64,000 nucleotides of DNA from Kineococcus mangrovi (GCF_041320705.1 NZ_JBGGTQ010000003.1:434001-498000), one strand, 5' to 3'; shown: positions 32,330 to 41,812, counted from the first letter of the stretch. The notes: generated from the letters alone by a model not told the origin. Program-made: numbers and translations.

Positions 32330-33748
32330 TCACCGCCGACTCCGTCGGCCCGGGGGACGGTGCGGCAGGACGACGTCGAGCCGGAAGCCGCCGTCGGCGG
32401 TGGGGCCGTGAGACGCGCTGCCGCCGAGGAGTTCCACCCGCTCGGCCACGCCCGTCAGGCCGTTCCCGGAGCCTCGTGCCCTCAGGTCGTGAGCCGCCGA
32501 AGGCCCCTCCCGCGGGGCGGAGTTGACGACGCGCAGGTGGATCTGCGCGGCGTCGACGTCGACGTCGACGTCGGTGTGCGCGCCGGGGGCGTGCTTGCGG
32601 GCGTTGGTCAGCCCTTCCTGCACGATCCGGTAGGCCGCACGTCCCGCGGCGCCGGAGGGGGCCTGGACGGGACCGGTGACGTTCAAGGAGACGTCCGAGC
32701 CCAGGGCAGTCGCCTCGCGGACGAGCGCCGGCAGGTGCGCGATCGTGGGTGGGGGTCGCAACCCGGCCGGGGTCCCACCGCTCCCGTCGGCGTCCTCGTC
32801 CCCGTCGTCCGGAGAACCTGCCCCCGAGGTCCCGACCGACGTCCGCGCCCGCAGCACCCCCAGCACGTCGCGCAGGTCCTGCAGCGCCTCGTGGGCGTTC
32901 TCGCGGATGACGGCCGCAGCCTCGGCGACCTGTGAACCGGCGATGTCCTCGCGGTACTCCAGCGCTCCGGCGTGCAGCGACAGCATGGACAACCGGTGGG
33001 CCAGGACGTCGTGCATCTCCCGGGCGATGCGGGTCCGCTCACGGTGCCGGGCCCGCTCCTCGCGCAGCTCCTGCTCCGCCTCGACTCGTCGGGCCCGCTC
33101 GACGGCCGCCGCCAGCAGATCACGACGCGCCTTCACGTACAGGCCGGCGCACGTGACGAGGGCGATGCCCAGGACGCCGATGGCGACGCCGCCCGGCTCG
33201 AGCCAGAGGTCCTGCACGTCGCTGCCGTAGCCGGTCTGCCTCAGGACGAGCACGCCCAGCGCCACGACGGCCCCCAGGCACGCACGTCGCCACGAGCTGC
33301 GCACCGCCAGGGCCCCGAGGGCCACCAGCGCGGCGATGACCACGTCGCCGTCCACGGCGTACAGCCCGGTGGTCGCGACCGACACCGCCAAGGGCCACCG
33401 CCGGCGGAGCACCAGCAGGACCACCACGGCCGTGCTCAGCACCGCCGCGGCGACCAGTTCCCCGGCCCCGGCCGCTCCACCCAGGAGGTCGGCCGCGGAC
33501 ACCAGCACGGTCGCCCCGGACGCCACCAGGACGAAGGCCTCGCGCAACGCGCGCAGCACCGCGAAGGACGTCGAGGACGTCCCAGGCCCCCTGCTGCGTC
33601 CCGACCGGACCCGCCCGCCGGTCTCGTCCCGGACGCCGTCGGGGTCCGCGTCGCGTGCCGCCGGTGGACCCGCCGACCCGGTGGGCCGGGGGAGGAGCCG
33701 GGACCCCCGGTCGTCGGAGCGCCGGTCGTCGGCACGCCCCCCGCTCAC
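32330..33748 (-). CDS. Sensor histidine kinase (HisKA_3, NarL-partner type)
   Basis: A 472-residue membrane histidine kinase. Four to six hydrophobic helices fill about residues 60-210, then a coiled coil (RARRVEAEQELREERARHRE), the HisKA_3 dimerisation box RIAREMHDVLAHRLSML with the phospho-His, and a HATPase with GSGNGLTGVAERVELLGG. An Asp/Gly-rich insert lies between the two catalytic modules. No extracellular sensor domain is seen. The GTG at 33748 is chosen because a TACCGT -10 box (33808-33813) lies about 60 nt upstream. The frame remains open further, but with Pro/Arg repeats only. It pairs with the downstream response regulator. Confidence 0.85.
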   Translation of the reverse strand: MSGGRADDRRSDDRGSRLLPRPTGSAGPPAARDADPDGVRDETGGRVRSGRSRGPGTSSTSFAVLRALREAFVLVASGATVLVSAADLLGGAAGAGELVAAAVLSTAVVVLLVLRRRWPLAVSVATTGLYAVDGDVVIAALVALGALAVRSSWRRACLGAVVALGVLVLRQTGYGSDVQDLWLEPGGVAIGVLGIALVTCAGLYVKARRDLLAAAVERARRVEAEQELREERARHRERTRIAREMHDVLAHRLSMLSLHAGALEYREDIAGSQVAEAAAVIRENAHEALQDLRDVLGVLRARTSVGTSGAGSPDDGDEDADGSGGTPAGLRPPPTIAHLPALVREATALGSDVSLNVTGPVQAPSGAAGRAAYRIVQEGLTNARKHAPGAHTDVDVDVDAAQIHLRVVNSAPREGPSAAHDLRARGSGNGLTGVAERVELLGGSASHGPTADGGFRLDVVLPHRPPGRRSRR

Positions 33749-34151
33749 CGGCGAGGACCTCTCGACGTCGACCCGTCGCTGCCGCTCAGGCGTGGTGGCA
33801 CACCCCGACGGTAGGAGACCGGACCGGGCGGCGCGAGACCTGGAGGGCCGGCGAGGTGGTCCGGTCGGACCGCCCCCCGGTCCGGGTGGCCCGGGGGGGC
33901 GTGGCGGTCGGACCGGGGCGGACGCACCCGGCGGGCGACGCTGCGACCGGGGCCGGCGAACCAGCGTGGTGGTCGTGCTGACAGACGACGACCTCGACGG
34001 CGACAACCGTTCCGGCCCGGGCGGATCGGCCGCCGTCCGACCCCCGCGCCCGGCGGCGGCCGACACGGTCCGGGACCCGGTGAGGACCGGGCGGGCCGGG
34101 TCCCGCGGGCTGCCGCCGCCGACCGCTCGACCGGCCCGGTGGAGGCCGGGG
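33749..34151. other. Gene-free 403-bp divergent intergenic region
   Basis: Extremely G/C-rich DNA between the histidine kinase (-) and the DUF998 gene (+). Apart from a minus-strand TACCGT box at 33808-33813, which probably serves the kinase, I see no gene or RNA. Open frames here encode only Pro/Arg/Gly runs. Confidence 0.6.
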
Positions 34152-34805
34152 GTGACCCCGGGACGCCCCTGCGGGCGGCGTCGACCGGTCGGGCCCTCGA
34201 TCGGCGCCGCGGCGGCCCTGTCGGCCCTGGCCGTCATCTGGGGTCTGCGCTCGTCGACGGGTGCCGACGTCTACGTCAGTCAGCTGGGTGCGGAGGGCCA
34301 GGGCACCGCCCCCGCCTTCAACGGCGCCCTGTTGCTGCTGGCGGCCGGCGGGCTGCTGGTGGCTCGTGGCTGCCGGGACCACCGGAACCGGGTGGCGCTG
34401 CTGGGGGCCTGGTCGGTCACGACCACGTTGACCACGGCCAGTGCGGCGTTCGCCGTCGCCTCCCAGGTGACCTGCACCGCCGGGTGCCCGGTCCCCCTGA
34501 CCCCGGGGGCCGGCCTGCAGGACCTGATCCACGTGGTCGTGGCGGTCGTGGGCTTCGGAGCCGCTGCCTGGGCCATGCTGCAGGTCTGCTGCAGCGCCGT
34601 GCCGCGCGGGGTGCGGCTGGCCTCGGGGGCCGCTGCGCTGGCCGTGGCGTCGGTCGCTGCGGCCGGTGGGCTGCTGTCGGTCTTCGGCGTCGCCACCGAC
34701 GTGGGTGCGTTGCTGGAGTTCAGCGCGATGACCGTCGCGGTCCTGTGGTTGGCCGGCTACGCGTCGTGGACCTCCCTGTCGGGTCCGGTGGACGGGCCCG
34801 GCTGA
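34152..34805 (+). CDS. DUF998 family membrane protein
   Basis: A 217-residue integral membrane protein with six hydrophobic helices in the DUF998 pattern (LGAEGQGTAPAFNGALLLLA, LQDLIHVVVAVVGFGAAAWAML, and a final AMTVAVLWLAGYASW). Function is unknown. The GTG at 34152 is favoured by a GGAGG ribosome site 6 nt upstream and begins just before the first helix. The larger open frame upstream is low complexity. It is divergent from the two-component system and may be its target, which is inference from position only. Confidence 0.75.
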   Translation: MTPGRPCGRRRPVGPSIGAAAALSALAVIWGLRSSTGADVYVSQLGAEGQGTAPAFNGALLLLAAGGLLVARGCRDHRNRVALLGAWSVTTTLTTASAAFAVASQVTCTAGCPVPLTPGAGLQDLIHVVVAVVGFGAAAWAMLQVCCSAVPRGVRLASGAAALAVASVAAAGGLLSVFGVATDVGALLEFSAMTVAVLWLAGYASWTSLSGPVDGPG

Positions 34806-34986
34806 CCTCGCGCGCGACGCCCCGGCCGAGCAGCCGCCCGGAGGCTGCCGACCACGGCGAGGGGACGAACACCGTCGCGCCGGGGCGGGCGGGACGCGGG
34901 TCGACCGCCCGGTCGTGCCGACCGGGCCGGGGACCGCGGGGCCGGGCCGGACCCCGTCCGGCGGGGGACCGGGCCCGGTCCGGGAC

Positions 34987-36558
34987 TCAGCCCTGCGGGT
35001 CCTTCCCCCGGCCGTCCTCACCGCTGCCGCCGTCGAGCAGTTCGCGCAGCGCGGCGTCCATGTCGTCCTCGCCCTGGTCCCCGGCCCGGGGGCCGGCGCC
35101 GTCGACGCGGCGGTCGACGAACCGCGTCGCCGCGTCGGCGTCGTCCAGGTCCTCGGCCACGGGCAGCAGGTCCGGGTGGTCCCAGACCGCGTCCCGGACG
35201 CTGCGGCCCCCGCGGGTGAGCAGCTGCTCCCACAGGGCGCTCGCCTCGCGCGCCCGGCGCGGGCGCAGCTCCAGACCGACGAGGACGGCGAACGCGTGCT
35301 CGGCCGGTCCACCCGTCGCGCGGCGCCGGCGCATCGTCTCGCGCAGCGCGTTCGCGTGCGGGAGGACGTTCTTCGCCGCCTCGTCGGTGACGTGGTCGAC
35401 CCAGCCCTCGACGAGCGCGAGCGCCGTCTCCAGCCGGGCCAGGGCGGCCTTCTGCTCCGGGCTGCTCTCCGGCTCGAAGATGCCCGACTGCAGGGCCTCC
35501 TGCAGCGACTCCGGGTTCGACGGGTCGACCTGGCGGGCGGCCTCGGCGATCCGGTCGGTGTCCACGGAGATGCCGCGCGCGAACGACTCCACCGAGCCCA
35601 GCAGGTGCGAGCGCAGCCACGGCACGTGCGCGAAGAGGCGCTGGTGCGCCGTCTCGCGCAGCGCCAGGTAGCGCCGCACCTCGTCGATCGGGACCTCGAG
35701 GCCGTCGGCGAACGCGCGCACGTTCTCCGGCAGCAGCGCGGTCCGGCCGGTGGGGGACAGCGGGAGCCCGACGTCGGTCGTCGACAGCACCTCACCGGCG
35801 AGCTGGCCGATGGCCTGCCCCACCTGCATGCCGAACACGCCGCCGCCGACCTGGCGCAGCATCGCCCCGGCCGAGCCGAGCATCGCGGCCATCTCCGGCG
35901 GGGCCTGCGAGGCCATCGCGTCCCCCATGGCCGAGGCCACGTTCGCGGCGACGGGCTCCACGAGCTGGCGCCACACCGGCATCGTCTTCTCGACCCACTC
36001 CGCCCGGCTCCACGCCTCCAGCGACGTCGCGGCCTGCGCGAGGTCGGTGACGCCGTCCAGCCACAGGTCGGCCACCCGCAGGGCGTCGTCGACCTCGCGG
36101 CGGTCGACCGCGTGCGGCGTCGGGTCGCCCTTCGCGGCGGCGGCCTGCCGGGCGAGGTCGTGCGCGACGTCCCAGTTCACGGGGGCGTCGGAGGGGTTGG
36201 ACAGGAACTTCTGCAGCTGGGACAGGATCTGCCCCATCATCGCCGGGTCGAACCCCGCGTCCCCGAAACCGGGCAGGCCCTGCGGCAGACCGCCGGGGAA
36301 GCCACCGGGGAACCCGCCGGCACCGCCGCCGGGGAACTGCCCGCCGAACAGGGGGCCGAGGAGCTCCTCGAGGGGGTTGGCCGGACCGCCGGAGTCCCCG
36401 CTGCGCGGTTCCGGCTTCCTCCCGGGCGTCCCGGACGGGCGGAACCCGGGCTGACCGCCGCGCTCCTCCTGCTCGCCGGAACCCTCCTGGCCGTCCCCGG
36501 AGCGGTCGCGCCCCTCCTCCGGCTCCTCGCCCGGTGTCACGTCGTCTCGCTGGCCCAC
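34987..36558 (-). CDS. Zinc-dependent metalloprotease-like protein (DUF2342 type)
   Basis: A 523-residue protein of the actinobacterial family annotated as zinc-dependent metalloprotease. Residues 1-105 are disordered: acidic at the start, then Gly/Pro/Phe-rich (GGFPGGFPGGLPQGLPGFG). The folded part shows the family segments MVGQ-type helix (FGMQVGQAIGQLAGEVL), YLALRETAHQRLFAHVPWL with Glu and His likely at the metal site, and LPHANALRETMRRRR. Proteolytic activity is by family annotation only. GTG at 36558 has a good GGAGGACACG upstream. It is divergent from the PDZ-S16 protease, a pairing also seen in Mycobacterium (beside Rv3194c). Confidence 0.82.
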   Translation of the reverse strand: MGQRDDVTPGEEPEEGRDRSGDGQEGSGEQEERGGQPGFRPSGTPGRKPEPRSGDSGGPANPLEELLGPLFGGQFPGGGAGGFPGGFPGGLPQGLPGFGDAGFDPAMMGQILSQLQKFLSNPSDAPVNWDVAHDLARQAAAAKGDPTPHAVDRREVDDALRVADLWLDGVTDLAQAATSLEAWSRAEWVEKTMPVWRQLVEPVAANVASAMGDAMASQAPPEMAAMLGSAGAMLRQVGGGVFGMQVGQAIGQLAGEVLSTTDVGLPLSPTGRTALLPENVRAFADGLEVPIDEVRRYLALRETAHQRLFAHVPWLRSHLLGSVESFARGISVDTDRIAEAARQVDPSNPESLQEALQSGIFEPESSPEQKAALARLETALALVEGWVDHVTDEAAKNVLPHANALRETMRRRRATGGPAEHAFAVLVGLELRPRRAREASALWEQLLTRGGRSVRDAVWDHPDLLPVAEDLDDADAATRFVDRRVDGAGPRAGDQGEDDMDAALRELLDGGSGEDGRGKDPQG

Positions 36559-36722
36559 CGTGTCCTCCGCTCGTCGACCTGCGGGTCCATCATGGCCTCC
36601 CGCCCCTGGCCCGACGAGCGGCGGGTGGTGCCCGTTCCGCCGCCGGTGGTCGTTGCGCCGAGGGCGAACGCGGCCCGGCGGCCCCGGGCGCGGACCCGCA
36701 GCCCGCTGCCAGGGGGCGACCG

Positions 36723-36728
36723 TAGAGT
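36723..36728 (+). promoter_or_regulatory. -10 box of the PDZ-S16 protease (leaderless)
   Basis: TAGAGT followed by 6 nt and the GTG start at 36735. Confidence 0.6.
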
Positions 36729-36734
36729 GCCGGG

Positions 36735-37898
36735 GTGTCCAGCGACCCGGTCCCCGAGAGCGGGGGGACGCCCCCCGGCGCGCCGCCCACCGGCCTCGAC
36801 CCGGCCGGGGTGGGGAGCGCCGGGGCGGCGCGCGCCGGGACCCTGGGGGCCGGCAGCACCCTGCTGTCCCTGTCGGCCTTCGCCGCCGTCGCGCTCGCCG
36901 CGGTCTTCGGGGTCGTCCACGTCCCCTACGTGGCCTTGAGCCCCGGGCCCGTGACGGACGTCCTGGGCAGCTCGTCGGGAGGTGACGGGCTCGTGGAGAT
37001 CTCCGGCCGGCAGACCTACCCGACCGAGGGGCGGCTCGACCTCACGACGGTGTCCCTGCGCGGCGGCCCCGGTCTGGGGATGAGCCTGGGCGAGACGCTC
37101 CTGGACTGGCTCGACCCCGCGGTGAACGTCGTGCCGCGCGAGCTGTACTTCCCCCCCGACCAGTCCCGGCGGGAGGCCGACGAGCAGTCGGCCGCCGAGA
37201 TGACGGGGTCCCAGACGAACGCCAAGGTGGCGGCCCTGACCGAGCTCGGCATCGACGTGCCGAGCACGACGACGACCCGGGTCGAGGAGGTCGGCGCCGA
37301 CGTCCCCGCCGCGGACGTGCTGCGCCCCGGGGACGTCATCACGAGCGTCGACGGCCGTGACGTCGCCGGCTTCCCGGAGCTGCAGGCGGCGGTGCGGGCC
37401 CTGCCCGCCGACGCGCAGGTCCGCCTCGGCATCACCCGCGGCGGCGAGGCGCGGACCGTGACGACGCGCACGGTCTCGGCGAACGGGACGACGCTGCTGG
37501 GCATCACCCCGCACGTCGACTACCGGTTCCCCTTCAGCATCGACATCGCCATCGACGACGTCGGCGGCCCCAGCGCCGGGACGATGTTCGCCCTCGCGAT
37601 CGTCGACGAGCTGACGCCGGGGGACATGACGGGGGGTCAGCACATCGCCGGGACGGGGGCCATCGCGGCCGACGGCACGGTCCTGCAGATCGGCGGCCTG
37701 CGCCAGAAGGTGATCGGCGCCCACGACGCCGGGGCGCGCTGGTTCCTCGCCCCGCGCGCCGAGTGCGACCAGGTCGCGGGCGCGACGCCGTCGGGCACCA
37801 CCGTCGTGCCGGTCTCGACCCTGCACGAGGCACGGCTCGCCGTCGAGGCCATCGGGCAGGGCCGGGGGGCCACGCTCGCGACGTGCGAGGCGCCCTGA
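36735..37898 (+). CDS. Membrane-anchored PDZ and Lon-type S16 peptidase (YlbL family)
   Basis: A 387-residue protein with one N-terminal membrane helix (residues about 40-63, STLLSLSAFAAVALAAVFGV), a PDZ domain (about 185-250, ADVLRPGDVITSVDGRDV) and a C-terminal S16 domain. The Ser-Lys dyad is S280 in DVGGPSAGTMFALA and K325 in LRQKVIGAHDAG, 45 residues apart as in Lon. There is no ATPase, so it is an ATP-independent envelope protease facing outside. The GTG start is leaderless. It sits in a conserved set with the zinc protease, PPA1309 and UPF0182 genes. Confidence 0.9.
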   Translation: MSSDPVPESGGTPPGAPPTGLDPAGVGSAGAARAGTLGAGSTLLSLSAFAAVALAAVFGVVHVPYVALSPGPVTDVLGSSSGGDGLVEISGRQTYPTEGRLDLTTVSLRGGPGLGMSLGETLLDWLDPAVNVVPRELYFPPDQSRREADEQSAAEMTGSQTNAKVAALTELGIDVPSTTTTRVEEVGADVPAADVLRPGDVITSVDGRDVAGFPELQAAVRALPADAQVRLGITRGGEARTVTTRTVSANGTTLLGITPHVDYRFPFSIDIAIDDVGGPSAGTMFALAIVDELTPGDMTGGQHIAGTGAIAADGTVLQIGGLRQKVIGAHDAGARWFLAPRAECDQVAGATPSGTTVVPVSTLHEARLAVEAIGQGRGATLATCEAP

Positions 37899-37941
37899 CC
37901 GGTCCCTGACGGGCCCCCGACCGACCCGGCCGGCGGTCCTC

Positions 37942-38529
37942 TCAGTCCTGCAGCGTGGCCGCCAGGGCCCCCACGAGACCGGGGACGAGGTCGGCCCCGG
38001 TCGCGACCTCCCCGTCGGAGTCCTTGGAGCGCGAGCGCACGGCGCACTCGTGGCGGCCGTCGCGCAGCACGCCGACGGCGATGCGGACGTCCTCGGCGAG
38101 CGGGTGGGCGGCCAGCGCGCGGGCACGGCCCGCCTCGTCGTCACCGGCGGTGACGGCGCGCACCTCGGTCTCGGCGTCCGGCGGGACGAGGATCCTCTCC
38201 ACCACCAGCGCGGCGCCGTCGACGCCGTCCGGCCAGGCCAGCTGGCCGAGCAGCTCGTCGAGGTCCGCCACGGCCGGGACGCCCTCCTGCTCCACCGAGG
38301 TCAGGTGGTCGGGGTCGGCGCGGGCCTCGTCCAGGACGTTCGGGGGCAGCCGCCGGGCCAGGCCCGGGTCGCGGTCGAGGGCGTCGGCCGTGCGCACCAG
38401 CGCGAACAGGCGCAGCGGCGCTCCCCAGCCGTCCGTCGCCACGTGGCGCTCGATCTCGGCGACCGTCCGCCACAGCCCGGAGGGGCGGGGGGACGTGGGG
38501 GCGGAGCGGGGGTCGGCGTCGGGACTCAC
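37942..38529 (-). CDS. PPA1309 family protein
   Basis: A 195-residue acidic cytosolic protein. Family features are SGLWRTVAEIERHVATDGWG, the segment LFALVRTADALDRDP and EVRAVTAGDDEAGRARALAA, plus VRIAVGVLRDGRHECAVRSR. This family is confined to actinobacteria, is usually encoded beside UPF0182 and the PDZ-S16 protease, and has no known activity. It is convergent with the protease gene and divergent from UPF0182. Confidence 0.85.
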   Translation of the reverse strand: MSPDADPRSAPTSPRPSGLWRTVAEIERHVATDGWGAPLRLFALVRTADALDRDPGLARRLPPNVLDEARADPDHLTSVEQEGVPAVADLDELLGQLAWPDGVDGAALVVERILVPPDAETEVRAVTAGDDEAGRARALAAHPLAEDVRIAVGVLRDGRHECAVRSRSKDSDGEVATGADLVPGLVGALAATLQD

Positions 38530-38664
38530 GGCCCCGATGGTCCCACGACCCCTCCGGTGGGGGCCGTCGCGCGGGGGAGGGTCACCGGGTGCCCGTGCCG
38601 CAGGTGACGATCAGGTCACGATCGCCGCGGACCGCTCGACGTGGGGCACCCGGACGGGGGCTTG

Positions 38665-38670
38665 TAAGTT
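38665..38670 (+). promoter_or_regulatory. -10 box of UPF0182 (leaderless)
   Basis: TAAGTT followed by 8 nt and the GTG start at 38679. Confidence 0.5.
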
Positions 38671-38678
38671 GCCTCGTC

Positions 38679-41600
38679 GTGAGCTTTCCCCCACGCCGTC
38701 CATCGCGGCCGGTGCTCCGGCGTCGTCGCCGGGGCGCAGCCCTGCCCACCGTCGTCGTCCTCGTCGCCCTGCTCGTCGCGGTGGTGGTGGGGACCCGCCT
38801 CACGGCCGACGTGTGGTGGTTCGGCCAGCTGGGCTTCCTGTCGACCTTCACGACCAAGCTCTGGCTCCAGCTCGCTCTCTTCGTCGTCGGCGGTGGTCTG
38901 CTCGCCGCGGCGGTCGGGGTGTCGCTGACCATCGGGTACCGCAGCCGCCCGGTCTACGCGCCGATGTCGACCGAGCAGGCGGGGCTGGACCGCTACCGGG
39001 AGTCCCTGGAGCCGCTGCGGCGCGTCGTCGTCATCGCGCTGTCGGCGGCGACCGGGCTGTTCGGCGGGTCGGTGGCGATGAGCAACTGGGAGACCCTGCT
39101 GCTGTGGGTCAACCGCACCGACTTCGGCGTGGACGACCAGCAGTTCGGCATCGACCAGGGCTTCTACGTCTTCACGCTGCCGTGGCTGGGTTTCCTCGTG
39201 AGCTTCTTCACCGCCGCGGTGGTGCTGGGGGGCATCGCCGCGCTGGCGGCGCACTACCTCTACGGCGGGTTGCGGTTGTCCGGCAGCGGGCAGCGCACGA
39301 CGCGCGCCGCGCGCATCCACCTGGCCTCCCTGGCCGCCGCGTTCCTGCTGCTGCGGGCCGTGGGGTACTGGCTGGACCGCTACGAGACGCTCGTGAGCCC
39401 CTCGGGCCACGTGACCGGCGTCGTGGGCCCGACGTACACCGTCGACCACGCCGTCCTGCCCTCGAAGGCGATCCTCGCGATCATCGCCGTCGTCGTGGCG
39501 CTGCTGTTCATCGCCGCGGCCGCCGGCCTGTCCTGGCGGCTGCCCGCGATCGGCACCGGTCTGCTCGTCGTCAGCGCGGTGGCCATCGGCGGGATCTACC
39601 CGTGGGCCGTGCAGCGCTTCCAGGTGACCCCGAACCGGCAGGCGCTGGAAGCCCCCTACGTCGGCAAGAACATCGACTCGACGCGGGACGCGTACGACCT
39701 GTCCGACGTGGACGTGCAGTCCTACGAGGCCGACACCACGGCCGAGTCCGGGCAGCTCAGCCAGGACGCCCAGACCATCCCCAGCGTCCGGTTGCTGGAC
39801 CCCTCGGTCGTCGGGCCGGCGTTCCAGCAGACGCAGGGCCAGCGCGGGTACTACCGGTTCCCCGACATCCTCGACGTGGACCGGTACCCGACGGGTCCGG
39901 ACGGGGCACCGCAGGACACCGTCGTGGCCGCCCGCGAGCTGAACCTCTCCGGGCTGGCCCCGAACCAGCGGACGTGGGTCAACGAGCACACCCTCTACAC
40001 GCACGGGTACGGCGTCGTCGTCGCCCGCGGCAACGACCGCGCCCCCGACGGCAGCCCCAGCTACCTGGAGTCCAACGTCCCCACGTCGGGGTCCATCCCG
40101 ATCGAGCAGCCGCGCATCTACTTCGGCGAGGGGACGACCGACTACTCCATCGTCGGCGGCCGGGACAACGAGATCGACTACCCCGACGGTTCCCCGGGCG
40201 GTTTCGCCACGACCCAGTACGACGGGTCCGGTGGGGTCGGCGTGGGGAACCTGCTGCAGAAGCTCGTCTACGCGCTGAAGTTCGGCGACCAGAACATCCT
40301 GCTGTCCAGCTCGGTGAACCCCGACTCCAAGATCCTCTACGACCGGACGCCGCGCGAGCGCGTGGAGAAGGTCGCGCCGTGGCTGACCCTGGACGGCGAC
40401 TCCTACCCCTCGGTGGTCGACGGCCGGGTGGTGTGGATCCTCGATGCCTACACGACGTCGGCGTCCTTCCCCTACGCGGCGCAGACCGAGCTCGGGGAGG
40501 CCACGACGGACCGGCTGACCCAGGCGCAGGGCAGCAGCGTCCAGGCGCTGCAGGACCGCACCGTCAACTACGTCCGCAACTCCGTCAAGGCCACCGTCGA
40601 CGCCTACTCCGGCGAGGTCACCCTCTACGAGTGGGACCAGTCCGACCCCGTGCTCAAGGCGTGGATGAAGGCGTTCCCGGGGGCCGTGCAGCCGATGGCC
40701 GACATCGACGCCTCGCTCATGGCGCACCTGCGCTACCCGCAGGACATGTTCAAGGTGCAGCGCGAGGTCCTGTCCAGCTACCACGTCACCGACCCGGCGT
40801 CCTTCCTCACCGGGCAGGACTTCTGGAACGTGCCGGCCGACCCCACCGTCCCGGAGGGGCCGACGGACGCGCGCGCCGCGCAGCCGCCGTACTACCTCAC
40901 CCTGCGGATGCCCGGTCAGGACGCGGCCCGGTTCAGCCTCACCACGACGTACGTGCCGGCCTCGAACCAGAACAACTCCGGCACCCAGGTGCTGCGCGGG
41001 TTCGCCGCCGTGGACTCCGACGCCGGGTCGGCGTCGGGGGAGAAGCGCGAGGACTACGGCAAGATCCGGCTGCTGGAACTGCCGCAGTCCACGACCGTCA
41101 ACGGCCCGGTGCAGATCCAGAACAACATCCGCTCCGACACGGCCGTCGCCGACCAGGTCCGGCTGCTGAGCGTCGGCGGCAGTTCCGAGGTCATCTACGG
41201 GAACCTGCTGTCGCTGCCCGTCGGCGGCGGGATGCTGTACGTCGAGCCCATCTACGCGCGCAGCACGGGGGACAACTCCTTCCCCCGCCTCAGCCGCGTC
41301 GTGGCCGTGTTCGGCGACAACATCGCGATCGCGAACACCCTCGACGAGGCGCTCGATGACGTCTTCGGCGGGGACTCCGGGGCAGGGGCCGGGGACGAGG
41401 GCAGCGACGGGTCCACCGGCGGGCAGGGCGGGACGCCCACGCAGACGCCGCCGCAGACGCCCACCGACGGTGCGACGCCGCCGGTGCCCGGGTCGGCCCA
41501 GCAGCAGCTGCAGCAGGCCCTGGACGACGCCCGGCAGGCCATCAACGACTCCTCGTCGGCGTTGTCGCGCGGGGACTTCACCGCCTACGGCGAGGCCCAG

Positions 41601-41747
41601 GACCGGCTGCGCCAGGCCGTCGACGCCGCGACCAGCGCCGAGGCCCGCCTCGAGGACGCCCAGGCGCCCGCCGCGACGTCGGACCCGTCGGCCGGCAGCG
41701 CCCCGCCCACCGGTGGTGACGACCCCACGGGGACGCCGACCCCCTGA
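38679..41747 (+). CDS. UPF0182 family large membrane protein
   Basis: A 1022-residue UPF0182 protein. The first 330 residues hold about seven membrane helices, with the family signature LTADVWWFGQLGFLSTFTTKL early on. The large remainder is extracytoplasmic (INEH-type motif region TWVNEHTLYTHGYGVVVARG, YFGEGTTDYSIVGG, MFKVQREVLSSYHVTDP). The C-terminus is a low-complexity Gly/Ser/Thr/Pro stretch plus a predicted helical segment rich in Ala, Gln and Asp. Function is unknown. GTG at 38679 gives a short basic N-terminus before helix 1. A hairpin overlapping the first tRNA promoter follows the stop. Confidence 0.9.
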   Translation: MSFPPRRPSRPVLRRRRRGAALPTVVVLVALLVAVVVGTRLTADVWWFGQLGFLSTFTTKLWLQLALFVVGGGLLAAAVGVSLTIGYRSRPVYAPMSTEQAGLDRYRESLEPLRRVVVIALSAATGLFGGSVAMSNWETLLLWVNRTDFGVDDQQFGIDQGFYVFTLPWLGFLVSFFTAAVVLGGIAALAAHYLYGGLRLSGSGQRTTRAARIHLASLAAAFLLLRAVGYWLDRYETLVSPSGHVTGVVGPTYTVDHAVLPSKAILAIIAVVVALLFIAAAAGLSWRLPAIGTGLLVVSAVAIGGIYPWAVQRFQVTPNRQALEAPYVGKNIDSTRDAYDLSDVDVQSYEADTTAESGQLSQDAQTIPSVRLLDPSVVGPAFQQTQGQRGYYRFPDILDVDRYPTGPDGAPQDTVVAARELNLSGLAPNQRTWVNEHTLYTHGYGVVVARGNDRAPDGSPSYLESNVPTSGSIPIEQPRIYFGEGTTDYSIVGGRDNEIDYPDGSPGGFATTQYDGSGGVGVGNLLQKLVYALKFGDQNILLSSSVNPDSKILYDRTPRERVEKVAPWLTLDGDSYPSVVDGRVVWILDAYTTSASFPYAAQTELGEATTDRLTQAQGSSVQALQDRTVNYVRNSVKATVDAYSGEVTLYEWDQSDPVLKAWMKAFPGAVQPMADIDASLMAHLRYPQDMFKVQREVLSSYHVTDPASFLTGQDFWNVPADPTVPEGPTDARAAQPPYYLTLRMPGQDAARFSLTTTYVPASNQNNSGTQVLRGFAAVDSDAGSASGEKREDYGKIRLLELPQSTTVNGPVQIQNNIRSDTAVADQVRLLSVGGSSEVIYGNLLSLPVGGGMLYVEPIYARSTGDNSFPRLSRVVAVFGDNIAIANTLDEALDDVFGGDSGAGAGDEGSDGSTGGQGGTPTQTPPQTPTDGATPPVPGSAQQQLQQALDDARQAINDSSSALSRGDFTAYGEAQDRLRQAVDAATSAEARLEDAQAPAATSDPSAGSAPPTGGDDPTGTPTP

Positions 41748-41751
41748 CGGC

Positions 41752-41790
41752 AGGTGGGCGGGAGGACGCGATTTGGCCTCCCGTCCACCT
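41752..41790 (+). terminator. Terminator of UPF0182 overlapping the tRNA promoter
   Basis: AGGTGGGCGGGAGG (41752-41765) pairs with CCTCCCGTCCACCT (41777-41790) with one G-T pair, and the 11-nt loop is ACGCGATTTGG. The loop and right arm contain the -35 element of the downstream tRNA promoter, so terminator and promoter share DNA. Confidence 0.7.
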
Positions 41791-41801
41791 GCGCGTAAGG
41801 T
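41773..41801 (+). promoter_or_regulatory. Promoter of the first initiator tRNA gene
   Basis: -35 TTGGCC (41773-41778), 17-bp spacer, -10 TAAGGT (41796-41801), 11 nt before the mature tRNA 5' end. Confidence 0.7.
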
Positions 41802-41812
41802 GGTGCACACGA

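Noticed and set aside
32330-34237. Histidine kinase extended to 635 codons
   Set aside because: The added N-terminus is a Pro/Arg/Gly run. A -10 box lies inside it, just upstream of the chosen GTG.
34915-36939. 674-codon plus-strand ORF opposite the zinc metalloprotease
   Set aside because: Arg/His/Leu/Val-rich antisense frame without domains, and it overlaps the PDZ-S16 protease start.
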